Source: a virus. Taken from it: DNA of 37,951 nt. Positions 8,455 to 16,420 of this stretch are shown one piece after another. How positions within the stretch are numbered: the stretch's first letter is position 1; every line of letters starts with the position of its first letter. Under the pieces are notes generated by a model. It saw only the letters and a list, made by a program, of their open reading frames with translations. It was not told where the DNA came from and searched no databases. Position numbers and translations under genes: made by a program. Location of the stretch: positions 1 to 37,951 of the IMG/VR virus record IMGVR_UViG_3300036770_002692; one strand, written 5' to 3'.

Positions 8455-10684
8455 AATTTGAGCCGTCGTAATGTGAAGCACTATCAATCGTTATAACGCT
8501 GCCCGCCTTGCTCCATTGCGAGCCAAGCAGCTTTTGCCCGTTCTGAAATACGGTAATTAGCGTCTCATTTGCCGGCAACGCCCCGCCGTTCTGCGTGATG
8601 GTAAGCGCAGGGCTGCTGGTATCCAGGAACTCCTGGCCAAAAATGCGGACGCTTTGTACCTGCGGCTGATCGCTGACGTTTTGCCCTACATAAGTGCCAA
8701 CGCCACCGGAGCGCAAGGAGCCGCGCGTCGTCGTGCCCCGGTCTCCCAGGTTTTCTTCTTCTATTAATTCTACCGTCTTTTCTGTCCATCCGCTTGCAGA
8801 TAATTGAAGGCGAAACCAGTCGCCGGATGTTATTTCGGTTTGCGGGTTGAAGTCGCAGGCGGTATTTACCCAGTACGCACTTGCGTAATATATAGCAAGG
8901 TGGGGTAGAAGGCATTTTTCTGCGGGTGCAAGGTTCTGAAATGACCCGCGCAAGTAGCGCTGCACCGGGTTGAGCTGCCCCCGGATGACCTCGTTAGCAA
9001 GTAGCTGCGAAAAAGCCTTCGCCGTCCCGGAGCCGCCAACGCGCCAGCCGTTCGGGCTTTGACCGCTAAGCACCCAGGCGGAGGCATTGTTATAGACCTC
9101 GATGTGCCCCGGTGCCACGGAGGTAGGGCCGTCGCCAATTCGTGTAGATATTTCTACTTTCTTTGTGCTGTTTTTGTCGCTTTCAGATACATAGCGGAGA
9201 ATATCGCTTTGCCCATCAAAATTGCCGACTTGTAAAACTTCCAGGTAATTAGTGTATAGGCCGAAGGTGTATTCTATATCGCCGGGGAGTTGCACCGGGG
9301 TGCTAATCGGTGTATCCACGCCGCTCATCGTGATTGCCTTGTACGCTACGATATTGAATGTAATTTGCCCGGAAATGCCCGGAGGCACGGACGGGGTTAC
9401 AAAGTTGGGGCGAAGTACGGTAATTACCGGGTCAGGGCCACCAGGCTCAGTGATGATGTTCGTTGTCAAATAATAGTACTTCGATGAATCCGCCTCCCAT
9501 CGCGCCTCGCCCTCCGTCCAGCCTCCGGCAAAGCGATAGTTACCCACCTGAAGCCGTATCTGAAAAACGAAAAAGTAATTTTCGAACGGGTCTATGCTTA
9601 TCCATTCGCTCTCCAGTCGCAGCGTGCCCGTGTAGCTGATGCGCGTGGTGCCGTCGGCGTCGCTTAAAAATACCTCGCTGGTTACCGCGCTGGTGTTGTG
9701 CGTGAAGGTCAGCCCGGCGAGCAGGTTAACGGCTTGCAGGTGCTGATAATCAACGGTTACTTTTTTCAGCGGTGCATAATAAGTGAAAAAGCCCCCCGAA
9801 AATCTTAGAAGTTCCGATGTGCTAAGGCTGGTCTGATCGTGCGTGATGCTAAGATTTTGCCCGCTTGCAATGCTTTCGGTGCCGTCCAGGTGATAAGAAA
9901 AAACAGTTTTACTATTGGCGTTTACGTATTCGTTGACCTGAATAAACCAATATTGTTTTCCTGAAAAAAGAATCCGCGCACCCCATGCCTCCGCAATGAA
10001 TTGAAGAACATCATAACAGGAATAAAAACGGCTGTTGCCCTTGTTGTCCTTCCAATAGAAGGCGTTACCATTAATCCGGGTGCGGTTTAGCGGATTGATA
10101 TTGCTTGAGTGCGTGTAGCTTGTTTCGTGCCAGTTGCAGACAACATTCATGATATTATTATCTACCGTCTGCATAGCATTTATAATGCCGGATAGCTTGC
10201 CAACGCAGCGTAGCAGCACCGTCATAAATGTGTCAAAGCCAAAGTAAGGCGTGGCGCCGCCAATAGAATAATCAATGCCCTTGAGCAATCCCAGCCCGTC
10301 CACCGCCGTGATGGTGGCAACGTAGCCAATCTGTAGCGGTATATCTTCTATATTGACCAGATCGGTAACAATGTAGCCGTTCCAATTTTGGATTAGCCCG
10401 TCAAGATCGCTGTATTGAAAGTTAAGCAAAAGGCTGTTTTCCTCCGCTTGCGCCAGGTGATCAATGAAATCCTGAAGGTCTGAATTATCTACAATTATAG
10501 ATAACTGCAATTCGCTGCCGATCACGCCGACGAAGCGCTCCTTCGCATCGTCTCCGCGCCAGGTGATGCTAAGCGCCGTTGCGTTGAACTCATGGCTCGC
10601 CCCGCTGTACGCCGTATCCTGAATAGTTACCGCGTAAGTACTTTGTTTTTCGCTCTGCCATTGTCCTTGCAACCTTGTACCCAT
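8426..10684 (-). CDS. Distal tail / baseplate hub-like protein
   Basis: A 752-residue protein immediately downstream of the tape measure gene, where siphoviruses encode distal tail and tail-associated (Dit/Tal-like) proteins. The first 200 residues are a beta-rich domain (SITWRGDDAKERFVGVIGSE, then DLQDFIDHL), and the rest is long, beta-rich and Asn/Ser-rich, with no enzymatic motif seen. The C-terminus (ITVFQNGQKLLGSQW) resembles the short beta domain that ends many tail-tip proteins. Role by position: the adaptor between tail tube and fibres. It abuts the tape measure gene at base 10684 and overlaps the fibre gene by 29 bases. Confidence 0.7.
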   Translation of the reverse strand: MGTRLQGQWQSEKQSTYAVTIQDTAYSGASHEFNATALSITWRGDDAKERFVGVIGSELQLSIIVDNSDLQDFIDHLAQAEENSLLLNFQYSDLDGLIQNWNGYIVTDLVNIEDIPLQIGYVATITAVDGLGLLKGIDYSIGGATPYFGFDTFMTVLLRCVGKLSGIINAMQTVDNNIMNVVCNWHETSYTHSSNINPLNRTRINGNAFYWKDNKGNSRFYSCYDVLQFIAEAWGARILFSGKQYWFIQVNEYVNANSKTVFSYHLDGTESIASGQNLSITHDQTSLSTSELLRFSGGFFTYYAPLKKVTVDYQHLQAVNLLAGLTFTHNTSAVTSEVFLSDADGTTRISYTGTLRLESEWISIDPFENYFFVFQIRLQVGNYRFAGGWTEGEARWEADSSKYYYLTTNIITEPGGPDPVITVLRPNFVTPSVPPGISGQITFNIVAYKAITMSGVDTPISTPVQLPGDIEYTFGLYTNYLEVLQVGNFDGQSDILRYVSESDKNSTKKVEISTRIGDGPTSVAPGHIEVYNNASAWVLSGQSPNGWRVGGSGTAKAFSQLLANEVIRGQLNPVQRYLRGSFQNLAPAEKCLLPHLAIYYASAYWVNTACDFNPQTEITSGDWFRLQLSASGWTEKTVELIEEENLGDRGTTTRGSLRSGGVGTYVGQNVSDQPQVQSVRIFGQEFLDTSSPALTITQNGGALPANETLITVFQNGQKLLGSQWSKAGSVITIDSASHYDGSNYEILFTVIQ

Positions 10685-12972
10685 TAGCGTATCCTTTCAT
10701 TTCGTAAGTTCGCCCTGCTTACCAGCAAGGCCAAATCAGACCCGGAAATCCGCGCCTCCGCCACAAAGCCCCCGCCCATGCTACCTCCCAACATATCCCG
10801 GAGGCGGCTCAGCGGCGCAATGACCTCCGGATCGGTGCGCGCGGCGGGGTTGTCGCCGACGACGGCCAGGGTGGGGCCGAAGGCGAGGCCGCCCTTTGCG
10901 AGTTTGGTTAATTTTGCAGATTGTGATTTCACAAATGTGCCAAGGGCGACAAGCGCAATACCGCCCGCAATCGCTGCGACCGGGTTTAATTTCAGCGCCG
11001 CTTGAATTCCTGCCGCTGCTACACCTGCTGCAATAGCAAGTTTACCGAATTGTATAAGAGCATCGGCAACACTACCTAATAATGAAAATGCAAAATTTCT
11101 TAGTGTTGTAGAACCAGCCGCTAATTGCCCAAAAAATTCTCCAAAACCAAAGGCTAAATTGTTTAAAGATTCGTTAATTAATGCGTTAACGGCTTTATTG
11201 AAGTCTTTAACAACCTCGCTTGTTGTAACTTTTAGTTTGTCGTATTCCTCCCTTAAAATTCGCACCGCTTCTGACGCTGGGCCAAATTGCGCAATGGCCG
11301 CCTTTAGTGCCGCCTCCGTCGCCCTAAAAGTTTCTTCCAGGGGATTAGTGCCAAAGACCGCTGCGGTTTCATTAATTGACTTTAGGCTTTTTTCGTATTC
11401 GAGCAGTGCATCTTTTTGCTCATTAATTATCGGGGTAGATAAGCCTAAATCCAACAAACCCACCCTGCCGGAGCTGACCGTTTTAATCGAGGCAATAAAC
11501 TTTGTCAGAGCATTGTCGAAGGTGTCTTTAAGTTGTTGCGCCTTGCTCAAAGCCGGGTCAAGCGCCGCGCCCGCACCACCGCCCTGCGCGCGCTCGAAGC
11601 CGCCGAGGTCAAAGGCCGCGGTGCCCGCACCTGCGCCGCCTGCCCCGGCGGCAGGGGTGGCGAGCTGCTTAATTTTAGCGCGGATTTCATCGATTTTTGT
11701 TTTGACACGATTACTGCCGTCGGTAAATCCTTTATCGAATGCGTCGCCTGCGACCTTTGCGGTATTGAAAATAAGGCTTTCGCTGAAGGCCTTTTTAAAG
11801 TTTTCGCCCGCTTTGCTAAAATCCTGATTAAATAAATTTTTAAACCCATCAACAATATTGCCCACCACGCTCTTTGCAACGCCGCCCAAAGCCACAATAG
11901 CATCCGAAACGCCGTTGATAATTTTTCGAACGCCCTCAAATTCCGAATACAGAAATCCTATCGCCGCGATAATTGCCAGGATCGCGGCCACGGTGATACC
12001 CGCCGGGGTGGTCAGGAAAACAAAAGCCGCACCCAGGCTTTTCACGCCGCCAATAAGTATTTTTAGCCCCTGCGTTGCCAGCGTAAAGACGCTTGCAAGT
12101 TTGGCTATAATGATAAGCACCGGCCCCGCTGCAATGGCAATCAGGCCGATGTTGATAGCAAGGCGCTTAGCTTCCGGGGATAGGTTGCGAAAAAACGTTG
12201 CGGCGCTTAGTAGCGCGTTGCTTATCCTGTCCAGGATGCCTTCTAAGTCAATAGTCGTAGCAATTTCACGCCCTATATCAGTAAGCGCCTGCCGGGCACT
12301 GTCGCGGAAGTTTTCAAAGCTATTTGCAAGGCCACCATTTACCCGCTCCAGCTTTGCCAGCTCTTCGGTGGTACGCGCAATAAATTCCTCCGCGCTGATG
12401 CCCAGCTTTTGCAGCTGCTCGCTATCCGCCGTGCCGAAGGCCGCCTGCAGCGCCGGGCGTATTTCAAAGATGCGTTCGCTAAGCTGATTAATTTCTTCGG
12501 CTGAAATTTTGCCCTTCGATGCTATCTGCGTCAGCGCCAAAACCGCCCCGTCCAGGGATTCGGCACCGCCGCCCGACCTTGCTACCGCGTTGCCGAACTG
12601 CTCCACGACCCGCGCGGCTTGCCCGGCGCTAAGGCCGACCGCCTGCAGGCGCGTGGATGCCTGCACCGCCTGGCTGAACCCAAGGCCGGGCGCCTGGGCT
12701 ATCTTGCGCAAGCGTTCTATTTCTTCGCTAACATTTGTGCCCTCTGCTGCCACGGCGGCGAAGGCACGCTCCAGGCTTTCGAACTCGCCGAACGCGGTAA
12801 CAGCGGAGCCGGCCAGAGCGGCGAGGGGCAGGGAGATGCTTTGCGTGAGGTTGGTGCCGATCGTTTCAAAGCGCCGCTGAAATCGGTTAATATCCCTTTC
12901 CAGCCTATTCAAAGACCTTTGAAAGGATTGTATTTGTAGCCCTAATGTAACGTTAAGCTGCGCTAATGCCAT
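10684..12972 (-). CDS. Tail tape measure protein
   Basis: A 762-residue protein. It has an N-terminal coiled coil (QSFQRSLNRLERDINRFQRR), long Ala-rich helices, hydrophobic stretches in the middle (LAINIGLIAIAAGPVLIII and ITVAAILAIIAAIGFLYSEF) and near the C-terminus, and a C-terminal segment (GLAFGPTLAVVGDNP) seen in many tape measures. It is the largest tail gene and lies directly after the frameshifted chaperones and the gp10-like gene. At the usual 0.15 nm per residue the tail would be roughly 110 nm long. Its start overlaps the upstream stop as TAATG. Confidence 0.9.
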   Translation of the reverse strand: MALAQLNVTLGLQIQSFQRSLNRLERDINRFQRRFETIGTNLTQSISLPLAALAGSAVTAFGEFESLERAFAAVAAEGTNVSEEIERLRKIAQAPGLGFSQAVQASTRLQAVGLSAGQAARVVEQFGNAVARSGGGAESLDGAVLALTQIASKGKISAEEINQLSERIFEIRPALQAAFGTADSEQLQKLGISAEEFIARTTEELAKLERVNGGLANSFENFRDSARQALTDIGREIATTIDLEGILDRISNALLSAATFFRNLSPEAKRLAINIGLIAIAAGPVLIIIAKLASVFTLATQGLKILIGGVKSLGAAFVFLTTPAGITVAAILAIIAAIGFLYSEFEGVRKIINGVSDAIVALGGVAKSVVGNIVDGFKNLFNQDFSKAGENFKKAFSESLIFNTAKVAGDAFDKGFTDGSNRVKTKIDEIRAKIKQLATPAAGAGGAGAGTAAFDLGGFERAQGGGAGAALDPALSKAQQLKDTFDNALTKFIASIKTVSSGRVGLLDLGLSTPIINEQKDALLEYEKSLKSINETAAVFGTNPLEETFRATEAALKAAIAQFGPASEAVRILREEYDKLKVTTSEVVKDFNKAVNALINESLNNLAFGFGEFFGQLAAGSTTLRNFAFSLLGSVADALIQFGKLAIAAGVAAAGIQAALKLNPVAAIAGGIALVALGTFVKSQSAKLTKLAKGGLAFGPTLAVVGDNPAARTDPEVIAPLSRLRDMLGGSMGGGFVAEARISGSDLALLVSRANLRNERIR

Positions 12973-13595
12973 TATTGAGTGCTAAAGTCATTAAGGAAGT
13001 CTATAAATCTACTGTTAGATGCACCTCTCCTTATTGTGTTTTGTGCCTCACGCCTGAAAATCGCAAGCACCTGCGCACGCACCGCAACCAGTGCGGGTAT
13101 CATTATTCGCTGCTGGAAAGCCCTGGCGCTGCCGTAAACCATGTGGGCGTAGTAGCCGTCTATTTTCTTTTCGCTGTTGAAATTATAGACCCCGCGCGCG
13201 CCCAAGCGGCCTTGATAGTATGGCCCGATGATTACCTTCCAGCGGTATCCGCGCCGCAGCGCCGCGCGCCGGGAGGCAATGTCAATAATCGAACGGCTAA
13301 GGTTGCCCGGCGTGTATTCCGCTTTGATAATGCCGCGTCCCCTGGCAGCCCGGAGCCTGCCGGAAATCTTATGCTTAGTATCGTAGCGAAAGTGTACTTT
13401 TTTGTTTTGAAATGCGGCATTTGCAAGGCGCCGCGCGCTTTCGATGACGACCGGAGCGGCTTCTTCGGCAATTCTTAGGCGTTCCTTCCAATCGGCTATT
13501 CCGCGCATAATATCCCGTGCCTCTGCGAGCATTTCGTTAACGCCCTGCACTTCGGTCAAGTCTATCCGCGCCTGTTGCCTTGTTATCCTTGCCAT
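12972..13595 (-). CDS. HK97 gp10-like tail protein
   Basis: A 207-residue basic protein. The central and C-terminal part, YYAHMVYGSARAFQQRIMIP, matches the pattern of the HK97 gp10-like group (YAxxVxxGT followed by an RPF/RPxL segment), usually a tail or neck completion protein. The N-terminal 60 residues are helical and charged. Such genes most often lie between the connectors and the major tail protein; here it lies between the tail chaperones and the tape measure gene, which is less usual. It overlaps the end of the chaperone extension by 13 bases. Confidence 0.55.
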   Translation of the reverse strand: MARITRQQARIDLTEVQGVNEMLAEARDIMRGIADWKERLRIAEEAAPVVIESARRLANAAFQNKKVHFRYDTKHKISGRLRAARGRGIIKAEYTPGNLSRSIIDIASRRAALRRGYRWKVIIGPYYQGRLGARGVYNFNSEKKIDGYYAHMVYGSARAFQQRIMIPALVAVRAQVLAIFRREAQNTIRRGASNSRFIDFLNDFSTQ

Positions 13596-13960
13596 TGCTT
13601 TTTCATTTCATCGTCCCAACGGTCGAACAATTCCCGGTCATTGCCCCGCGCTGCGCCCGGCACCGCGACGGGCTTTTCTTCCCGCTCCCAGGGGAATACG
13701 GCGAGGTCTTGCGCTTTCAGCGTGCGCCCCTTGCTCATGTGCGGCTGCAGGAAGACCCCGGCGAGCCACCGCGCGCGCTCCCATTCGCCCCGCTCACGGC
13801 CTTCCTCGGCGTCCCGGCGGCCTTGTATGACGTTGACCACCGTTGCAAGGTCGCTATCCCAGTAATCGGATAGCGGCATTGCGTACCATCCGCACGCCGC
13901 GCGCTGCAGGGCTTGCAGGGTCAGCGCTTCGCCCCGGTTTTCCTGGCCGGGGCTTTCGCG
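13583..13960 (-). CDS. Tail assembly chaperone, -1 frameshift extension (gpT-like)
   Basis: This frame has no convincing start of its own: the open frame continues upstream as Arg/His-rich shadow of the preceding gene. It becomes readable as a 125-residue extension if ribosomes slip -1 at the heptamer GGGAAAC (plus 13960-13966) near the end of the gpG-like gene. The joined product would be about 227 residues (102 plus 125). The extension has YAMPLSDYWDSDLATVVN, a charged helix, and an acidic/aromatic C-terminus (LFDRWDDEMKKQW). By analogy with lambda gpG-gpGT it would bind the tail tube subunit and tape measure protein during tail assembly. Internal initiation at MPLSDYWD is an alternative. 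Confidence 0.75.
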   Translation of the reverse strand, partial: RESPGQENRGEALTLQALQRAACGWYAMPLSDYWDSDLATVVNVIQGRRDAEEGRERGEWERARWLAGVFLQPHMSKGRTLKAQDLAVFPWEREEKPVAVPGAARGNDRELFDRWDDEMKKQWQG

Positions 13961-14265
13961 TTTCCCGTGCCCTGCATGGCCGTGGCAATCATGTCCATGG
14001 CTTGCTGCAGCATGGCCGGGTTTTCGTCTATCAGGTCGCCGATGTCGTCCAGGGTCATAGAAAAGTCTTTTCTTTCCTTCCTGGCACCATCTTGCAGACC
14101 ATGCCACACGAGACTAAGTATGTAGCGCGGCGGCATGTTTTCGCCTATGCTTGAAAATTCGGATAGGCTTAATCCATGTGCTTCGCAGAACTTGGTGAGG
14201 GCGGCCATGCCGAACGAAAAAGGTAATTGGCCGCCCTCGATGTTGATACTTGTTGCTCCCTTCAT
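13921..14265 (-). CDS. Tail assembly chaperone (gpG-like)
   Basis: A 114-residue, mostly helical protein placed between the major tail protein and the tape measure gene, the conserved slot for the first tail chaperone of siphoviruses. It opens with MKGATSINIEGGQLPFSFG, followed by a helix (ALTKFCEAHGLSLSEF) and an acidic helical part (LDDIGDLIDENPAMLQQ). The last 12 residues lie past a slippery heptamer, so a fraction of ribosomes should make the longer fusion. The C-terminal tail of the unshifted product is short and basic (APARKTGAKR). Confidence 0.8.
   Translation of the reverse strand: MKGATSINIEGGQLPFSFGMAALTKFCEAHGLSLSEFSSIGENMPPRYILSLVWHGLQDGARKERKDFSMTLDDIGDLIDENPAMLQQAMDMIATAMQGTGNAKAPARKTGAKR
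13931..13966 (-). promoter_or_regulatory. Programmed -1 ribosomal frameshift site
   Basis: Read on the minus strand, the heptamer GGGAAAC (13966 down to 13960) is in the X XXY YYZ phase of the gpG-like frame (ACG GGA AAC). After a 6-base spacer (13959-13954) there is a perfect 7-bp GC-only-closed stem, GCCCCGG (13953-13947) with CCGGGGC (13937-13931), around a 9-base loop. Heptamer, spacing and stem match canonical -1 signals, and the -1 frame stays open for 125 codons. Confidence 0.88.
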
Positions 14266-14282
14266 TTATACCGGATTTTTTT

Positions 14283-14687
14283 TTACGTTGTCATTACCAC
14301 CGCCCCGGTGATTGTCCAGGTTGCGCTGTACGTTGCGTTTTCTTCCACCGCCGCCGCCATTTCCAGGCTCGTGATGAAGGCCGTACATTGCCAGTAAGGT
14401 GTGCCCGTAACATTGGGCTGAAAGCGTACAACGAGCTTTGTGCCCGCGTTGTAGTGCGTGAAAAGATCATCAATGCCCAGGTTCGTTGTATCGAAAGCGA
14501 TAAGCCCCTCGCTTTGCAGCGTGCCGGATCGCCTGCCGGGCTCGGCGGAGGTGTACGAAGCGACGTTATCCTTCGTAAGTGTCTCCCGCGTCTCCGTAGA
14601 AAGGCTCATCGTGCAATTCGTTGCCTCTCCAATGGCAATGCCAGACGCGTAGATTCTGAAATTAGTGCCGTTTACTACGGTTGCCAT
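14283..14687 (-). CDS. Major tail protein
   Basis: A 134-residue, beta-rich protein in the major tail tube position, directly before the tail chaperones. It opens MATVVNGTNFRIYASG and contains the typical sequence of the TP901-1-like tail tube family: short strands, a CTMSLSTETRETLTKDN segment, GRRSGTLQSEGL, and a final Ig-like strand pattern (YSATWTITGAVV). Hexameric rings of such subunits form the tail tube. It overlaps the end of the upstream small gene by 13 bases. Confidence 0.85.
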   Translation of the reverse strand: MATVVNGTNFRIYASGIAIGEATNCTMSLSTETRETLTKDNVASYTSAEPGRRSGTLQSEGLIAFDTTNLGIDDLFTHYNAGTKLVVRFQPNVTGTPYWQCTAFITSLEMAAAVEENATYSATWTITGAVVMTT

Positions 14688-14959
14688 ATCTTATCCTTTA
14701 AGCGTTGAAAAAATGTTTTTTTCTCTGATATTTCGTCTGCCTCGTAATATTCCGGCGGCAGATAGTAATTATTGACTTCTATTTTTTGCGGCTCTGCCGG
14801 GCTTTCGGCCTGCGGCTTTGGCGTGTAATCGCGGCGGCGCTGATCTTCGTGAACCCGCGCAATGCCCTGCTGTATTAGCGGCTCTGCAATCTCCTCGTTC
14901 ACGTCCGGCGTGTCGCCGGGCTTCCACTTCCAATAAGGCTTCAGTATTTCAAGTATCAT
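14675..14959 (-). CDS. Small neck/tail region protein, unknown
   Basis: A 94-residue protein. The first 40 residues (LKPYWKWKPGDTPDVNEEIA, ending LIQQGIA) follow a pattern seen in small phage proteins near the connectors, with a beta segment ending PG, an acidic helix, then GIA. A similar arrangement is present in the 79-residue gene next to the capsid. The rest is Pro/Glu-rich and then a basic helix ending FFQRLKDKIW. Starts with ATGA coupling to the tail terminator gene. Function unknown. Confidence 0.65.
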   Translation of the reverse strand: MILEILKPYWKWKPGDTPDVNEEIAEPLIQQGIARVHEDQRRRDYTPKPQAESPAEPQKIEVNNYYLPPEYYEADEISEKKTFFQRLKDKIWQP

Positions 14960-15345
14960 CGAACGTGTCTGAATACGTATGATTGCTCAATGACAAAAAC
15001 GTGCTTATCGAATTCCATTTGCGCGCTGTTTTGTCCCTCAAAGCGGCAGCTTTGCACGTTAACCCCCTGCACCGTCCCGGTCATGCGGTCAAGCGCCATG
15101 CGCACCGCTGCGGCAATGTCCTGCGCCTGGGAGTAGCTGTTGCTATATATCATTACGCTCATGGTAACGACGTCCAGCGGTGAGGCGCTATCTTTTACGT
15201 CGGTGGGTTGCGTTGCGTCGTTGGTGTATACAATGAAAGGATACGTTGCATCTTGCGTTGCCATGTCCGGGAAAATACGCGTACTAACGAGCGCCGTTAC
15301 GGCAGCCGTTGCGCTTAGTTTTCCGTATAAGGCTTTTCCTATCAT
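14956..15345 (-). CDS. Tail terminator / completion protein (DUF3168-like)
   Basis: A 129-residue protein with the layout of the DUF3168 tail terminator family: an N-terminal helix (ALYGKLSATAAVTALVSTRI), then FPDMATQDATYPFIVY, a strand with MSVMIYSNSYSQAQDIAAAV, and a C-terminal FVIEQSYVF strand. These proteins cap the growing tail and join it to the head. The neighbours (head-tail adaptor upstream, major tail protein downstream) support this. Coupled to both neighbours by 4-base overlaps. Confidence 0.8.
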   Translation of the reverse strand: MIGKALYGKLSATAAVTALVSTRIFPDMATQDATYPFIVYTNDATQPTDVKDSASPLDVVTMSVMIYSNSYSQAQDIAAAVRMALDRMTGTVQGVNVQSCRFEGQNSAQMEFDKHVFVIEQSYVFRHVR

Positions 15346-15695
15346 GGCTTAACCAATTTCGTTTTGATCACCGTGTATTGCCCGTCGTTGCTTTGCGCGA
15401 TCGCTTCAATATCGTAGATTCTGCCAGAATGCAGCACGCGCGTTATTTCGTTTACGTCCGTGCGCCTCCTGACCGTAAAATTGATGTATTGTTGTGCGCT
15501 TTCCTGCCCTCCTTCCTCAACTTCGCGGCTCTTTGAGATATTGTAGTCAAGCCGTGCCCACACTTCTGCTAACGTCGTCCAGGTCTCCACGCGCTCGCCG
15601 TATGTATTCGTGCTTTCGCTTACGCCCTGCAGCGTTACGCGCTCATCAAGCCGCCCAACGCGTTCGTTTTTCCGGTATTTTATCGGGCTATCCAA
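15342..15695 (-). CDS. Head-tail joining protein (HT-join family), TTG start
   Basis: The real gene begins near GRLDERVTLQG, the conserved start region of the phage head-tail joining family; the C-terminus (GRIYDIEAIAQSND, then TVIKTKLVKP) is also typical. The open frame upstream of this, up to 15866, is Arg/Cys-rich shadow of the preceding gene. No ATG or GTG is available close by. The most likely start is TTG at 15693-15695, overlapping the TAG stop of the upstream connector gene and giving 117 residues, the normal length. It forms part of the neck between connector and tail. Confidence 0.72.
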   Translation of the reverse strand: MDSPIKYRKNERVGRLDERVTLQGVSESTNTYGERVETWTTLAEVWARLDYNISKSREVEEGGQESAQQYINFTVRRRTDVNEITRVLHSGRIYDIEAIAQSNDGQYTVIKTKLVKP

Positions 15696-16257
15696 AGTTC
15701 CAGATTCTATACCCTGCAGCCTGGAGCATGTACTCCGCAGCCGTGGGAAGTTTCTTAATGTAGTCCGTTCTATTATCGTACATATCGGCAATCGTGAGCA
15801 GCATCGCCTGTCGGATCGGCGCCGGCACTGCGGAGGCATTGTCGTAGCCCACCGTGTATATCGCACTGGCCGCGGCTTGCTCTTCGTTCACGACTGGCCA
15901 CGTTTGGCCGGAGCGGCGTATAATACGCGCTGGCAGGCTCACGGTGTCCGCCTTGTAGATAGCTGTTGAAAGCGTCTGCTCCGCTCCTGCGGTGTCCAGG
16001 TAGGTAATTGCGCTCACGTCGCGCACCGGGCTAACGCCGAGGCGAAGGACACCGGGCGCGGGTAGTTCGTCGAAGGTCTCCAGGATAGTTTGTGGCAGTA
16101 GGCCCAGGGCGCAATGGTTTTCTATCCATTGCCTCGCAGCAGTGATAAGCGTATCTATTAGGGTGTCGTCCGTTGTAACGTCAACCTTTAGATAATTTTT
16201 TACCTCGCTTCTGCTTAGCACCTCTGTCGCCGGGAGTGTTGTTACCTTGTACGCCAC
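15688..16257 (-). CDS. Head-tail connector protein (gp6-like)
   Basis: A 189-residue protein of the phage gp6-like connector family: LSRSEVKNYLKVDVTTDDTL near the N-terminus, helices with LIDTLITAARQWIENHC, and a C-terminal helix PAPIRQAMLLTIADMYDNR. Twelve copies would form the ring below the portal. Position after the capsid and before the joining protein is classic. Its first 77 bases overlap the end of the upstream 79-residue gene in another frame, which is longer than any other overlap between head genes here. Confidence 0.85.
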   Translation of the reverse strand: MAYKVTTLPATEVLSRSEVKNYLKVDVTTDDTLIDTLITAARQWIENHCALGLLPQTILETFDELPAPGVLRLGVSPVRDVSAITYLDTAGAEQTLSTAIYKADTVSLPARIIRRSGQTWPVVNEEQAAASAIYTVGYDNASAVPAPIRQAMLLTIADMYDNRTDYIKKLPTAAEYMLQAAGYRIWNFG

Positions 16258-16420
16258 GATTTTCTATTTTGGCTTTTTCCTCTGCCGTTTCATATCCTGC
16301 TGCGGTGGCAATTCCCGCCGCGATCATCCGCATACCTTCGTCGTATTCGACGTCTATAATTTGTCCGGCAGGGATGTTGAAATTCACCCCTGCCAGACTT
16401 TGCCTAAGCCTAATCTTCAT
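16181..16420 (-). CDS. Small protein after the capsid gene, unknown
   Basis: A 79-residue protein with a beta-type N-terminus (KIRLRQSLAGVNFNIPAGQI), an acidic turn, then IAAGIATAAGYE, followed by a disordered basic tail (RGAKQKRGKKLSKG). Small genes with this layout commonly follow the capsid gene in Bacteroidota phages. Its ATG overlaps the capsid stop as TGATG, which supports it as real even though its 3' end overlaps the gp6-like gene by 77 bases. Function unknown. Confidence 0.65.
   Translation of the reverse strand: MKIRLRQSLAGVNFNIPAGQIIDVEYDEGMRMIAAGIATAAGYETAEEKAKIENRGVQGNNTPGDRGAKQKRGKKLSKG

Noticed and set aside
8455-8487. Earlier start MIVLHITTAQ of the large fibre gene
   Set aside because: It would put eleven residues before a textbook signal peptide and lengthen the overlap with the upstream gene.
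11159-12487. Long plus-strand open frames (222 and 209 codons) under the tape measure gene
   Set aside because: Composition is rich in Ser, Ala and Arg without domain pattern, and the minus-strand tape measure frame covers the whole region.
13961-14107. Upstream part of the frame that carries the chaperone extension, with ATG at 14107
   Set aside because: Arg/His-rich shadow of the gpG-like gene; a -1 frameshift explains expression of the downstream part better.
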